Source of the DNA: Diprion similis | Taxonomy: Eukaryota > Arthropoda > Insecta > Hymenoptera > Diprionidae | Reading direction: 5' to 3' | NCBI RefSeq assembly: GCF_021155765.1 | Contig: NC_060110.1 | Location: forward strand, 25,008,001 to 25,072,000 | Length of the DNA: 64,000 nt | Shown: piece by piece, positions 39,541-52,000 of the stretch | How the letters are laid out: each line of letters starts with the position of its first letter | Position numbering within the stretch: position 1 is the first letter of the stretch | Made by a program: the position numbers and the translations under genes | Notes under the pieces: generated by a model | What the model was told of the DNA's origin: nothing | The model's database searches: none | What the model saw: only the letters and a program-made list of their open reading frames with translations

Positions 39541-41092
39541 CAGATATACGTATGAATATGTAACACACAAGCCTGGTAACTTTTGAATCAACAAACTGTC
39601 ACTTTATCAAAATTCTTGAAAACCTCGATTATGCAGTAGGTACGACGATATTCACTTGCGTATATGCGCGCAGTATTGGTGTACCTACAAGAGTTCGCAC
39701 GTTCACGCTACAACTGTGTAATCTGAGAACAAAAAATCTTCCTCATACTCTCTTGTTTTACTGACAAGAACTCTCTACACCTCGCGGCAAGGGTTCACCA
39801 CGTATACCTGTATCCGCTCCTCGCCGCACACTGTTCGTGTAGGTACCGAATATCTTACTCGCGAGTATCTCGATCGCCTTCGACGACGACCCGCCTCCGC
39901 GATAATGTCAGTCGTAGGAGGGAGGCGTAGCCAAGCTCATTCACGCGCGTCTCACAACAATTAGCCCGCGTTTTACGTGTTTGTTATTAAATTGCGTGCA
40001 GTTGAGGAACACGTGTGAGTTATTGCCCCCGGCTGATGAGTCTGTTATCTATAGCCAACGGTAGTACATCTCGCTCTTCCGTTACTTTCAATTTCATCGG
40101 ATAAGTATCCGCGATTATGTATTTCTTTTTTTAATGATAATTTTACTCTTGCTCTTTTAACGTTTCTCTATTTTTACCTCCTCTCCTTATTATCGTATAA
40201 TATTATACATAAGAGAGAGAAGCGTCGCACGAAACCTGCCTTCTGTTTTTTTTCTTATTTATTTTTTCTATCAACAGCGCCAACGGTCCGCAACGTACAG
40301 AAACACGAGACAAAACTCACGCACGATTCGAGAGTTGGCGCGCGACTGAATCCCGCGGTAACATGGCGCAAGGTTTCAATGCGCTCAAACAACGCGCAAC
40401 TTCTCGGCGCAGCCTTTGGCTCCCTGAGTTCTCGCCTCTCTCCGCGCCAGCTCGAGCCCTCCTCCCCCCCTTTACCTCTCCGCGCCCTCCCATTACCCCC
40501 CTTCATCCATGCGGGCAACCCTCTCTCCCGCAACCCGCGCCGAGCGGGAAAAGTTTGCAGTCGCCTTTCTTGTATGCTATTTATAATACTCGACAAAATC
40601 CACTTGATGCCTGCCTGCCTGCTTGCCTGCCAAATCAGCCGAGTCAGCCAGATGTCAACGAAATCGGCCTGCGACACTGCGCTAATACTGCTGTGTTCCA
40701 CACTTTGACGACAATCAATCGGACTACCCGCTGCTATGATCAGCAATAATTATCATGACTGTCGAACTCGACTCTGTCGTGAACATGGTAGGTATGCAGT
40801 ATTATATGGACTGCATTCGAGAGCGCGTGCCCGGTTTCCGTCACGTAGAAACTTCTCATTGATTACACTGCGAGTACTCGAATTGTTAAATTCGGCCTGT
40901 CCTTACGATTAGAAGCTACAAACGCCACGGCCAAACTTTTTGTGCCGCTGACGATGACTGAGGTTCGTAAGTACGGGTGTGTAAATGATGCAGAGTAGAA
41001 TGATAGTCAGTAAGATCGTTGTTAACGAATTTTTATTCCAAAAAAGTTGCGGCGCTAATTATACCCTAACGTTACACTAATATGTCGCGTCA
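39541..41092. other. C/EBP 5' flank and GC-rich island
   Basis: It contains a GC-rich patch (about 40,320-40,640) with CCTGCCTG repeats and an initiator-like TTCAGTC on the minus strand (40,344-40,350). Frames of 100-160 codons open on both strands in this patch look compositional. It is probably promoter and enhancer sequence for C/EBP. Confidence 0.4.
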
Positions 41093-41102
41093 TTGCGCAA
41101 GT
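41093..41102. promoter_or_regulatory. Consensus C/EBP-binding site, distal copy 1
   Basis: ATTGCGCAAG contains the palindromic core TTGCGCAA, the optimal C/EBP dimer site, 1.7 kb upstream of the C/EBP start codon. Confidence 0.45.
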
Positions 41103-41358
41103 CTGTTATACTCTACTCTGTAGTACTATATCCTATATTCAAATCTATAGGTACATACACTAAGGTTATAGGCAGTGTTTATTCAAAGCATTTGCTACTC
41201 CACGAGGCACAGCATAAACCATGTTAGTACCTACGATACGGGTATACCGAATCGAATTCGGTGTAATAGTATACCTGTATTATAGCCTAGAACGACGTAC
41301 CTATGTCGTACCATCCTTATTATACGGTTAATTCGTCCATTATATTCGCTTGCGCTTC

Positions 41359-41368
41359 ATTGCGCAAT
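41359..41368. promoter_or_regulatory. Consensus C/EBP-binding site, distal copy 2
   Basis: ATTGCGCAAT is a fully palindromic 10-bp C/EBP site lying 257 bases from the previous one and immediately before the 41.4-kb hairpin. The pair suggests autoregulation. Confidence 0.5.
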
Positions 41369-41389
41369 TCTACGATAACTTCGGGGCGG

Positions 41390-41565
41390 GGGTCAAAACT
41401 TAGAAGGGTCAATATTTCGAATGGCCGATGTGTCGAAATTTCAAACGTGCAAAAATAAAATAACGAAAGATGAATTTTTCCAAATCTTTCGCTATTTTAT
41501 TTTGGCATATTTGAAATTTTGATATATAGGCCATTTATAGTATTGACCCCTTCAAGTTTTCATCC
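41390..41565. repeat. Near-perfect hairpin of about 176 bp (foldback element)
   Basis: The left arm (41,390-41,476) and right arm (41,478-41,565) are reverse complements with few mismatches and almost no loop. Paired landmarks are GGTCAAAACTTAGAAGGGTC with GACCCCTTCAAGTTTTCATC, and AAAATAAAATAACGAAAGAT with ATCTTTCGCTATTTTATTTT. It may be a MITE or the fold of a small-RNA precursor. Confidence 0.8.
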
Positions 41566-44500
41566 CTGCGACGTAGAGAGATCAGACTTCCACTTTCAAT
41601 AATATCAGGAGAACTCTTCCTCGTCATCCGCCATACGGCGTCCCTCCGGTCCCTACAGCGCAGCCCTTTGACGACGCCGGTAAGGATCTTCCTCTTTCGT
41701 CGGACTCCACCCTCACGTGGGCGGGACTCTGCACCCTCCGATAACAGGCGATCAGCCGTGGGCGAGTCGAGGGACGCGACCCAGCCCATCCCAAGAAAGC
41801 CACACCCACGGGGTGGCACATCAGCACCCTGTAGCTGCTCGTACTGTCTGACAGAAAAATGAAGAATCAAAAAAACAGTGGTTGGCACGTTTCTAACTAT
41901 AATTTGAAGGATTCAGAAACGTGAATATGTAGATACGTGCATGACTTATTGGAAGAAGGATCATCTGTAAAAAAAAGAATCATCGGCGTCGAAATTGAAC
42001 TACCTTTTGCCGGGTTGTAGGATGGCTTACAATCGCATAACTGATAATTTTTTAGAATATAACATTGCTCCACGTCAACACTTTTCTGGATTAAGAGCAT
42101 GTTACATAATGCATAGCGCCGTAGTAGGTACCGACATGCGTTAAGTTTACCGCGTATAACTATTATGGATAAAGCGTGACACACTATTAGGTATTACCTC
42201 TGTGGACAGGGCCAAATTACAACATCAGTCACCCGAACGCCAGACCGATCGTGGCGCCCACTTAACCTCTGAGAGGTAGGTACACTGACCCAAAACGGGT
42301 CGACCAAAATTCTTCGCTTTTACATGTAAGAATTACACAAAACAACCTCACCTTGGTGTTTCTATTGTCATTCGAAAAATCCGTGAGACAGTTCGTTAAC
42401 ATCAGCTGCGTAGCCACTTTCGTTAGTTTCGTTGTACTAGTCGTGCAGCGAACACGTTGTGTTCAGTGTTCTTCGCCGACACAATTCGGAACCGTCAAGT
42501 TTTTTATTTTCATAAAACCAAATATTTTGTTTTCTTATCAACTTTTGGAATAATTTGACCATCCCAAAATGGAAATATGGATTATGTTAGGTTATTTGTA
42601 TTAAAAAATAGTTATAAAAATACATGTTTAGGCATAAAGAAATGAAAAATTTATTTATCCTGACTTAACCCAAATGTTCTCTTTTTTTACTTAAAAAGCG
42701 GGACGAGAGTGGTATATGATTTTGTATTATACTTTTTCCATTTTTTTCCTATAGGTATGTAAGACCGCCTAAACAAAGATCTCATTATCCGAGAAGACCG
42801 GAAGATCTTATTATCCAAATTTGTCTTACGAGGAAAAATCTAAGATTGCAAGTAATTGGGTTTATCCGAGTTGGCGGAGTAGGTGCCACATGTAGATAAT
42901 CTGATGTCAGTTGACGTCTGTCAGATATACGAACTCTTGCAAATTATATTAGTCTATATATGGGACGAGAGAGGAAGTAGATACATACAGTTTACTCATT
43001 AAACTTTGAAGTTCAATCATTATCAAGATTTATGGCGGTGAAGTTAATGAGATGAGGCAAACGCTCGTTTAAGAAAAAGAGTAAGCCAAACACACTGTCG
43101 TCCGTGCTACGCGCAACTATATTATAGGCATCATACAATTAACGTTATACAGAGATAACGAGTATGAATAAATTAAATATTATAATTGAAGCGTCGCTCA
43201 ACTGATAAAACTAAGTTTTCAAATCCAACGTGCGGTTTTGATCGCTTTCAAGATATCTGCACAAACATGTGCACTGGCTGTTAATCTAATATACAAAGCA
43301 CACAATTATCGTACACAGTATGATAATAATTACATACATTATAGGATAGAATTGATAGGGGATCGCAAGGATAAATATTCGGAAAACAAATTGACTTAAT
43401 ACGCATTCCATTTTTAGGGAAAACAATTGTACACGTAAACAAATAACAAACGCGCATGTTTGCAGAATGTCGTTTTTTTGTTTCATATGATTTGTGTCAA
43501 TGGAATGACGAACGAGTAGATTAGCGTGTCGCACAAAATACATACCGCTTCAGCTTATCTAGCTCGTGTGCCTATAATTTATTCTGTTATCGGAACATTT
43601 CTCTAGAACACCCGTGCTGCTCAAAAATTTTATCTCTCATCAAGCATTCATCTTCGCACGTATGTACCATTCGTGGATAAACCAATGCACAAAAATTTAT
43701 GCATGGCAGACGGGTTTCATCACTTCTACGCCGACATAGTTGTTGATAAGAAAGTAAATTTTTCTTTAGTCACTGTTATCGTTTTACTGCTGTACCGGTA
43801 GCTGGAGCCGACCAACAGTTGCGCGTGGAAACCTTAACTTACCGACTTAAGTGTATCATATGTAGGTATATTACCGACTAAAATTTTACTGTACCTAACC
43901 TGCACCTACGGAGGTGGATCCTGGTTTCAAGGCTGCCAGTGTCGTTTGCTGTTGAACATTTAATTTGCGTAGCAGATAACACGGGTGGTGTCGAATTGAT
44001 CAGAATCCCCTCGTCGGCGCACATTGTTCTGTATAACCGATATCAAAATCGGTGTCCACCGATCGCGCCAGGTTTATTAAATGAAGAAAAAAAAAAAAAT
44101 AATAAACGGACTATCTTTTATTTGGCGCGAGGAGAAGCCTTTCGCCTACCCAGCGAAAACATTATCACATTTTTTCCCCACCCACGATGAAATTCGATAT
44201 TTGACTAGTTTTATACGTTTATAGATTTTAAGAGTATTCATTCAAGCCTTGAATCATATGGAGAAGGTATGGAAAAGCTTGTCGTGCGTTACGTTATCTA
44301 TAGTGTGCGCTCCTCGCTTCGTTCTACTCGTCGGAAGCTAAGGTCTTTTCTTTGTGTAGTGAAGAAACTTTATGGCTTGGTTACTTCATTCTCATTTTTC
44401 ATTTATAAGCATTTTATTTATAAGGATAATTATATGTAAAATAATCGTGTGTAGCTTTGGATCAACGCGCGCTACACCGCCGAGAATTGCGGTGACGATA

Positions 44501-44639
44501 CCTGATTGTGAGATAATTAAAATACAAAAATAACAATGACGTTCACATATTTCGTAAACTGTATAAAATATAATATATCTGATATATCGTATTTTGTCAC
44601 ATATATGCTGAAGAAGAATCGCATTAGTGCAGTAGTTCC
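41566..44639. other. Intergenic stretch between C/EBP and the arrestin array
   Basis: A GC-rich patch at 41.6-41.85 kb is open on both strands but unrecognised. The remainder is AT-rich with no gene. A poly-A-like tract lies at about 44,087-44,099. Confidence 0.4.
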
Positions 44640-46340
44640 AACTTCTAGCCTACATGCATCGTTATATATTGTGCATTTTTATATATTGTGGACGGACATT
44701 TTCCCGGACTCGATATGTCAGCCGTAATGGTAACTTTCGTAGGTAGACGGAGCTGAAATCGAAAGTGGAAATGATTATGCGGAAACTAAAAAAAAAATGA
44801 TTCGTGATTAAGAAAATGTGGTATGGTGCTAGAATGCCACTAATTGTGGTTGTAGGCCGCCATGGATTCACCATACCATAGCCATGAAGTATTGGCTGCG
44901 GTGTGACGATGGATTGAAACATACCAGGGCACGGCATACTTTGCAGAAGCGGTCTCTGCAGTAAGGGGCTCTGATGGCATTGCATTCGTATTGACGTTGT
45001 AATTGATCGAGGAGTCGTATCACGGAACTATACCCATAAAAACGGGAAACTGTCACTTGATGCTGGAATGCCTGAAACACGATTTTGTTTTTACTTTTTG
45101 AGAATTCTTCGTTGAAAAATAAGCTCGCGTCAGCCAGACGGTATATAAGTCCACTTATAGAAGGACGTCATGCTTTCAGCGAAATACGTAACGGCCAATT
45201 AACAAATTAATGATTTTACAATGAATATCTCTTGAAACGAGCCTTTTCAAGCCACGGGGTCACCGCCTGCACCAACACATGTACAACTTTCACCTAGGAG
45301 AAATTGTCACGTATAATTGGTACGGCGATGACCGGGCGACATTGAAGGGCCCATTTCAAAAGAAATACACGGGAAATAAATCCATTGACGTAGTCTTGGA
45401 GAATCTTGGTAGAAAAAAACCAGAGTGAAACTCACAGTCCAGAGAAACAAATAACGACTTCGAGTCCGTCATCAAGGTCGATTAAACCACAATGCTTCTC
45501 CGCCGCGAGGACCTCAGCCTTCTTCTGTGGTTGGGCATTAATCATTATCAATACAACAAATTCGACGTAAAAGACTCAAGGTGCCAGATATTTTTTTCGT
45601 CCAACTCTTTCGCACATCATGTCCCTATTCCACGATACAGTTTCTGTTCTGCCATTTTACCACAGATAATTATAAAAAATGCTTTCTGTTCAAAACTGCT
45701 GCCTCGTTTAAAGAAATATCGCTTATCCGTTTGTCACCGATGGTAAGACTTGCGTGGAATTGAACCCGAGATATCTACACTCACGAGTATCGTCTCGCCA
45801 CGTATAAAGAGCCACGAGACGGAGTGGATACACTCATCAATACCCTACCGGTTGAACAAATGCAGACGCAGCAGAAGTTTTTATTGATATTTTCAGGAAT
45901 CGCCAACTGTGCAATAAAGTAGCAGTGTGGGGTGTAGGTATCGAGACGTTCTCTCGTTACAGAATATAATATTTTCAAACAGAAATATTACGCTCAATAC
46001 TTATGGAAGCTTCAGGCGTTTTGTAGAGTTAATGGGACAATATGAATGTAAAAACAGTTTTGATTTGAGGATCGAAATTTCAGGGACCATTGAAGTTTGT
46101 CTCGATTGTGTACCTAACGTATCGAAGTTCGTGAACAAAACTACTTGGTAGATTCAACGGCAGATAGCAGTTGATTTTGATGAAAAATCATGGACATTGA
46201 AGAATATGTGAAAGATAATTACTCTCCAGAATTACTTCCAAGCAAGTAGAACTTCGACGAGAGGCTCCTCGTGGTCAAACACCACCTTGGACTGGCGGTT
46301 TTTGTCAATCTTTTATTCCAATCTTTTACAGAAGATTGCA
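44640..46340 (-). pseudogene. Alpha-arrestin (ARRDC) unprocessed pseudogene
   Basis: Decayed equivalents of exons 2-7 of the two neighbouring arrestin genes occur in the right order and strand, with introns kept. Exon 2 tail: about 46,226-46,330 (KFYLLGSNSGE). Exon 3: about 46,005-46,185 (LPLNLPSSFVHELRYVRYTI then NFDPQIKTVFTF), with TGA at 46,080-46,082 where the intact copies have the Trp of RPWKFD, and its splice donor GT changed to AT at 46,003-46,004. Exon 4: 45,781-45,906 (INKNFCCVCIC), ending in a stop. Exon 5: about 45,436-45,640 (CGLIDLDDGLEVVICFSG). Exon 6: about 44,840-45,071, with TGA at 45,053-45,055 and 45,020-45,022. Exon 7: to 44,752, with PPSYEE degraded to PSTYES and TGA at 44,718-44,720. 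Exon 1 was not found. Retained introns rule out retroposition. It resembles the 55-58 kb gene slightly more than the 49-52 kb one. Confidence 0.88.
45243..45340. repeat. Repeat shared with 53.0-53.12 kb
   Basis: This segment in an intron of the arrestin pseudogene aligns, with small gaps, to 53,003-53,124 upstream of the intact 49-52 kb arrestin gene. Shared features include GCCTGCRCCARCACA and a GGYGATGACCG/GGTGGTGACCG end. It may be a transposon relic or part of the original duplication. Confidence 0.5.
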
Positions 46341-47076
46341 CCATTGATTTCCCTAATATTACCAATCGGAAGCCTGCGGAGAATCACAGAGGACTGTTTA
46401 AGTTCATCAATCCGATCGCAAAAGCTAAGGAGCCTTCGCCACGTCAGGATGAGGCGGCCTTAGAGCCGAAAAGTGTTGTTCTGGTTCACTATTATCTCGT
46501 AAAGTAACCAGGAACGATACAAAATATTACGAAAGTTCTGTTTTGGCTAAGTGTGCATAAATGAAATCGGAATGTGGGTTTGTTGAATGCATATTTTGGC
46601 AAAAACCAAAAGAGTGGTTTTTTTTTTCAATTTTGCGTTGTATCGAATCTTTTGGTCTCAGTATAGATTTTTAGCCACCTTTTCTGACTGATTGAAAACT
46701 CTTTCAGAAATTTTGAAAATTTTATAACTCAAAAACTATGACCTTTGGAAAAGTTTTATAAAGAATGCTTTTGTTTTAAATTTGCCCACAATATAAAAAA
46801 AAATAATAATAATTCATCCCGAAAAACTAAAATTGACTATGAACAATTGAATGCTCGAGTTTTCGGCAAAAAATTGTAATATTCGAATTTGGCGGATCAA
46901 AATACATATAAAAAGGTTAGCTTCATCCATCGAGCTCGAAATTCAACAAAATATAATACCTTATCTACATCGAAAAACTTTAAACGCGTTTATGTTTTCC
47001 GAGTCGGTAAACACTTTAATTCAAAAGCCCCTCGATGGATTTTAATGAAATTTTTACAGCTTATTAATAGCATTAA

Positions 47077-47233
47077 AATCTAGTCTTTAATCGAATAATT
47101 TTAATTTCTGTTGAGAATTTCTATTTTTTAACAATAAACTAATGCTTTTTAGGTCGAAAATCCAGGAGTAAACTGTCAAAAGTTGCCATTTTGTTAATGT
47201 TCAAAAAAAAATGGTTCGATTAAAGACTAGATT
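47077..47233. repeat. Inverted repeat with 19-bp arms
   Basis: AATCTAGTCTTTAATCGAA (from 47,077) and its exact complement TTCGATTAAAGACTAGATT (to 47,233) flank about 120 bases of AT-rich sequence. They are probably the termini of a small non-autonomous element or one internal arm pair. Confidence 0.7.
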
Positions 47234-47949
47234 CCCGATGGGATTGAAACATAAATTGGCCTCAGCAGATCACAGCAATAATCTTGTATACTCATTGTTA
47301 TACGAGTCTGAGTATTTTAGTAAAGGAAAAATGTGACCACGGATCAGTTTTACGTAGCCGAAGAATAATGTTGCCCTTGGTAGTGCGTAGATACAGTGAA
47401 CCTGAAACAAGTCAAAAATGTTGTGGGATATGGTTGGTGCCGGTAAGTAACAACCAGTCGTGTTTCAAAAAAATGACTTTACTCATAAGCACAAGCAGCT
47501 TGTATATTGCGAATTGGCATCGCATTTTTCTCTGAGGAATAGATATTTTCTGCGCCACCTCCGTCAACAACTCGACTACCTTGTAGTTTTTTTAATAGGC
47601 ACTAGTGGTCATCAAAAACTACTCAATATTCTTGTTTTTGACAAGAGGTAGAGCAGAAAACAGGATTTGTGGCATGTGCGCATTTAGGGACTTTTTTTGA
47701 TTCGTGCGGCACTTTACACTTGTCTGCAAGAAATCCCTATTTTATGTGCACTTGCCACGAAAGTAAGTATTGTGCGCGCGTTAAAGGTATAGGTGTTACA
47801 TGTACAAACGCCATCTGACACGTCTCACATTAATTATACCGTTAACAGTTTTGTGGCCTTATTTCAATAAAAAAGGAACAACCTGGACTAACTCACATTA
47901 ATCGGAAGTGTTATTCGACACTGATATGCACTGAGAAAATTTTGCAGTG

Positions 47950-48620
47950 ACACTTACTATTTTAACATGGTAATCGACGCTATGTGCAAGTATAATTGTT
48001 GTAATTATGGATCATAATGTTCAATATCTGAGAATATAGTAATCATTACCGTTTATATAGTAACGGATACTATGGAACCACATAATTAGCGTTACTGTAC
48101 AGTAGAGTTACCATTACTATGGGAACATAATTAAAAATGTCGAATTAATGTTTACAGTTTTTTTGTTTCACGTACGTAATCTTTAAATCTTTGACCGAAG
48201 ATTTATAAAGGCCAAGTTCTGCATCATCGACAAGTTACACACATGTATAAACATGTACGTATACAGATATAGTCGCAATCTCAATGTTTAATAATAATGT
48301 AAAAATTAGCTGGCTCACTTTTATAATTTTTTGGTTGTTATCGTGACGTCAGGTGATAGCGAATGTCAACACAATATTCATTCACAGCATGGTATACGGT
48401 TTTATAGTTGTCAAGACTATGTGCAAAGTTTCGGGAATTATGTCGATATGGTAACTGCTACTACGTGCACATGTTAGTAGCTACAAAGTGCCGTTATATT
48501 AGCTACGTAGTAACCGTTACTATGGTCACATCTTTCAGAGCACCATAATGGGAAGCCTGTCACTCATTTACAATGTTTCTTCAGTAACCATCACTATAAT
48601 TTTAGTTGTTGTTAATATAA
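47950..48620. repeat. Degenerate GTAACCGTTACTATGG modules
   Basis: Variants of GTAAC-N-GTTACTATGG-N-CACAT recur at least five times in both orientations (around 48,045-48,075, 48,090-48,125, 48,450-48,475, 48,508-48,530 and 48,585-48,600). The pattern is too diverged to give a fixed period by eye. Confidence 0.4.
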
Positions 48621-49077
48621 AATTCTCTGAATGAAGATAATAATATGTCGTTGCAACGACACCCAGTTCCGCTCCCTCTCGGTCCAGTGCTGTTGATAGC
48701 TATATCTTCAGTAAAGGCTCTTGATTGGAAAGTTTGAATAAAATGTGTGTTCAGCAGTTTCGCACTTGTTACAGGCAGTGTGGATTAGGTATATGTGGAT
48801 TCATTGTAACAAGTAACCCTATTAGATTTTTGTAAATACGTACATGAGTTGTAAAAATATATAACATGTAGACCTTCTGTAAGTACGTTACAAGGCACTT
48901 AAGAAATTGATAACGACGAATAATGCCACGCTTACAAAAAAAAACTAATGAGAGCAAGAAAATACCATTGGAAACATGATGAAATAATCAAAATCCAATG
49001 GTTCTGAGTTGTTCCCAAGAGTATTTTGTTGCTAGCGCAGCGATTGGTATTTTGTGTTCAAGGGCATTGAACTGCAA

Positions 49078-52000
49078 TCACTGCTTTTCGCACACAGGAG
49101 CACTAGAAGCTGTGTTAAAGTGGCTGTAGTTGTACACAGGATATCGCGGAGCATATGGAACGGCCTGAACATGGTCGGACTCCTCCGTGTCCTTGATACA
49201 TTGAGCGCCATACATGCACTCTTCATAAGAAGGTGGAGCTGAAATTTACATATTAAAAGAACATCAGATTCGATCGTTCATCTTGTACAAGCAAACGTAT
49301 TTCTAAAAGTTGACCAAATATTACTGTCAACGTTATTCTGACTCACGTAGATCGCGTGGATCTCCCTGACTTTGATATGGAGGCGATGGCGTGTCGGTAG
49401 GTTGCGACGGACCAGGGAACGGTGTACTGGCAAAGCCTGTAGGGTTTTGTAGGGGTGGTGCACTTGGTAATGGTATCATATTCACGTTTGGGTTGTACAT
49501 GTTGAAGGAGCTGTACAGTGGAACTGTTCCAATCAGGATGGGGAAGTCTTCATCGATGTCGCAGTGCCTGTAAGGGGATTTATCAATCTCAGTCTTCAAA
49601 ATTCAAGATCCAATAATGGGCGTGTTGGGCACATTTATTTTAGCACTTAAATTTTCAATACTTGTCAAAATGATGAATTGCAAAAGCTGAGTACTTACAC
49701 CCCGGAGAAAGATACCGTTACTCTCAAGACATAGTCAAGGTCGATTATCCCGCAGAACTCAAGATCGGATGGAGGCAGCGCCGGTACTTTCAGCGATAGC
49801 ATAACAGGCTCCTCGGATTTGTTAGTAAATGGTTCGTCAAACTGCGCCTTTATGACGCTTAATCCTGCTTTCTTGGTTCGATGATACGGAGAGCTCGCTT
49901 CAAATCTCAACTTCTACAGTTGTTTAGTTTCGGCCAATGAAAAAGTGAATAGGAATGTTAAGGAATCGCTAATAGGTACTTGATCCAAGCCGCAGCACGC
50001 TAGCATGTTCTGCAGTATTGAAACCACGTTCCTACCGATCACTTAGACGTACCTGTCTCAAGGAAATCTGTATCTGCTCTACTTCGACGGTGGAATTATT
50101 TTCACACTCTACAGTAACAGGTATTATTTGACCAGGCACAAATCCACTTGAGGGAATAGATATTACTGCAGATAAATTTCCTTTGCCTACACAAAAGCAG
50201 CAAAAGTTCTTTTGCATGTCTCCCTGGATCGACAGCTGCACAATGAAATTATTCTTGTAATGATTAACAATTACATAAGGGTATACTTCGAAATCGCATA
50301 AGTTTGGAAGATTGTTACTTCAAGAGCATGTCGAGACAGTAAGGTTGCAATATGTACGTAAAGAGGGTCGTTCACATTTACATAGAATTCGATTCAAGAT
50401 AGAAACGATATGACAATTTTTACACTTATAAAACTCATCAGTTATCTTCGATTCTTGCATACTTTAATTCCAACAGGTGTAGATTGATAAAGAGGCACTC
50501 ATGAGGAACCGTGGAATTAGTTGATTACATTCAGAGCGACGACGTTCACTTACAGCAGCTTGCGGCCTCCCATTTAAGTCATACGTAGAAACAATTGTGA
50601 ATGCAGCTTTGACCTCGTGATCAAATTTCCATGGCCTGTCAAAGGTGGCTTTGATCGTATATCGTATGTGTCCAATATTATGCTCAAAGCTGTTGGGTAG
50701 CCCCATCGGTAGTTGAATACTGAAGGGATAAACCAGATGACCGGCAGGAAGCTCGATGTTTGGACCTGCGGTTTCGAGGGCAGTATTACGCACCCTGTAG
50801 TAAGGAATTCCAAACGAGATGACTCTACAGACATACCAGATTCACTTCCTATCAAGTAGAACAGCGAGGAGAAGTAATTCTCCTCGCCGCGATACACTGT
50901 CCGTGACTTCCCTCGTTTTACAGTCCATTTCACCTTTGCCTCCCCAACAGCCTTCACTCGGAGTCCTAGGGAAAATCAAAACTCGGATAAGTGAAATGTT
51001 GTCATCCTTACGGCCTTAGTATTTACGTACAAATTTTGGACAGACCTCGTAAGCCAATGAAACTGTGTTTTACCTACGTTTATAACAGTGCCGAAAGTTA
51101 TGGTAGTTCGAAAAAATTAAACGATTCCACATGAGTCAATCAATGAGAACCGATTATATTGAATGTGAGAGAAAAACAAAACCTGAGCTAACAGAACTGA
51201 ATAGTTCATCTAACTGCAAGCTCGAATTACGTGCAGTATCGGACCATTTTTTAAGTCGATAGTAATTCTGTTAGACATTTGAGATTATCATACAAAGACT
51301 GGTAAAGAAAAAGAATGCAACTTATTAACTGTAAGATATTGAAAAATGAAATTTTTAACTCTTTCGTGCGGACTACGTTTTGTATAGTATATGTACTTTG
51401 CGTATAAGCGTTTGGTTCTAGCGTCAAGCAGCCGTTTGCTTGGTGCCGAAGTCTACTCGTAAAACTAAAAAAATCAGCTCGTTCAAAAGTATGTGAGTTA
51501 TTAATGTGTATATACCCAGATTGAGTGAAATCTTTGCGGCTTGTCCAACATTGCAAACAAACGCGATAACCTTCGATAAACCGATCTACACGAACTCTCT
51601 GCGAGATTCTTCTTTAAAAAATTCTCGCCCGATTATTAAGTAAGAGTTTTTGAATGCATAATTTATGGTCCCAATTGATGGCCGGATTGTTCATTTTTGT
51701 GTACTGTTAAAAAAATTTAAGTAGACATAATGTCCTAGCAGGTCCACTTTATGTTTCAGTTAATTGTTATATTTTTATCAGTTAATATGACATAAATTAT
51801 TGTAATTGTACGATTTCAATTGTCACATTACCATCTAATTTATACTTTGTACTTTTACTTTCACTTGGTAAGACATTGAAAAATGGTTAGATCAACCTAA
51901 AAATTTTAATGTACCTGGCGGGACATTTTTTTTCAATCCGTGATATATGTCATTATAAGTGATTATGTGAACTCCCGGCATAACTGCACGTCGGTGATAT

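Larger units (their letters stand above)
46341..49077. other. Intergenic stretch between pseudogene and intact arrestin gene
   Basis: No gene recognised. It contains a 19-bp-arm inverted repeat (47,077-47,233) and a run of degenerate GTTACTATGG-type modules (about 47,950-48,620). Exon 1 of the pseudogene would be expected here but could not be found. Confidence 0.4.

Noticed and set aside
40255..40749. Frames of 109-163 codons on both strands upstream of C/EBP
   Set aside because: They sit in a GC-rich promoter-like patch, overlap one another antisense and have no recognisable domain.
46271..46507. Plus-strand 78-codon frame
   Set aside because: Part of it lies antisense to the decayed exon 2 of the arrestin pseudogene, and it has no known domain.
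50794..50794. Alternative acceptor TACAG for exon 3 of the 49-52 kb arrestin gene
   Set aside because: It would break the reading phase with the preceding exon. The acceptor before 50,765 keeps the phase, restores the family sequence and gives the same 212-bp exon as the paralogue.
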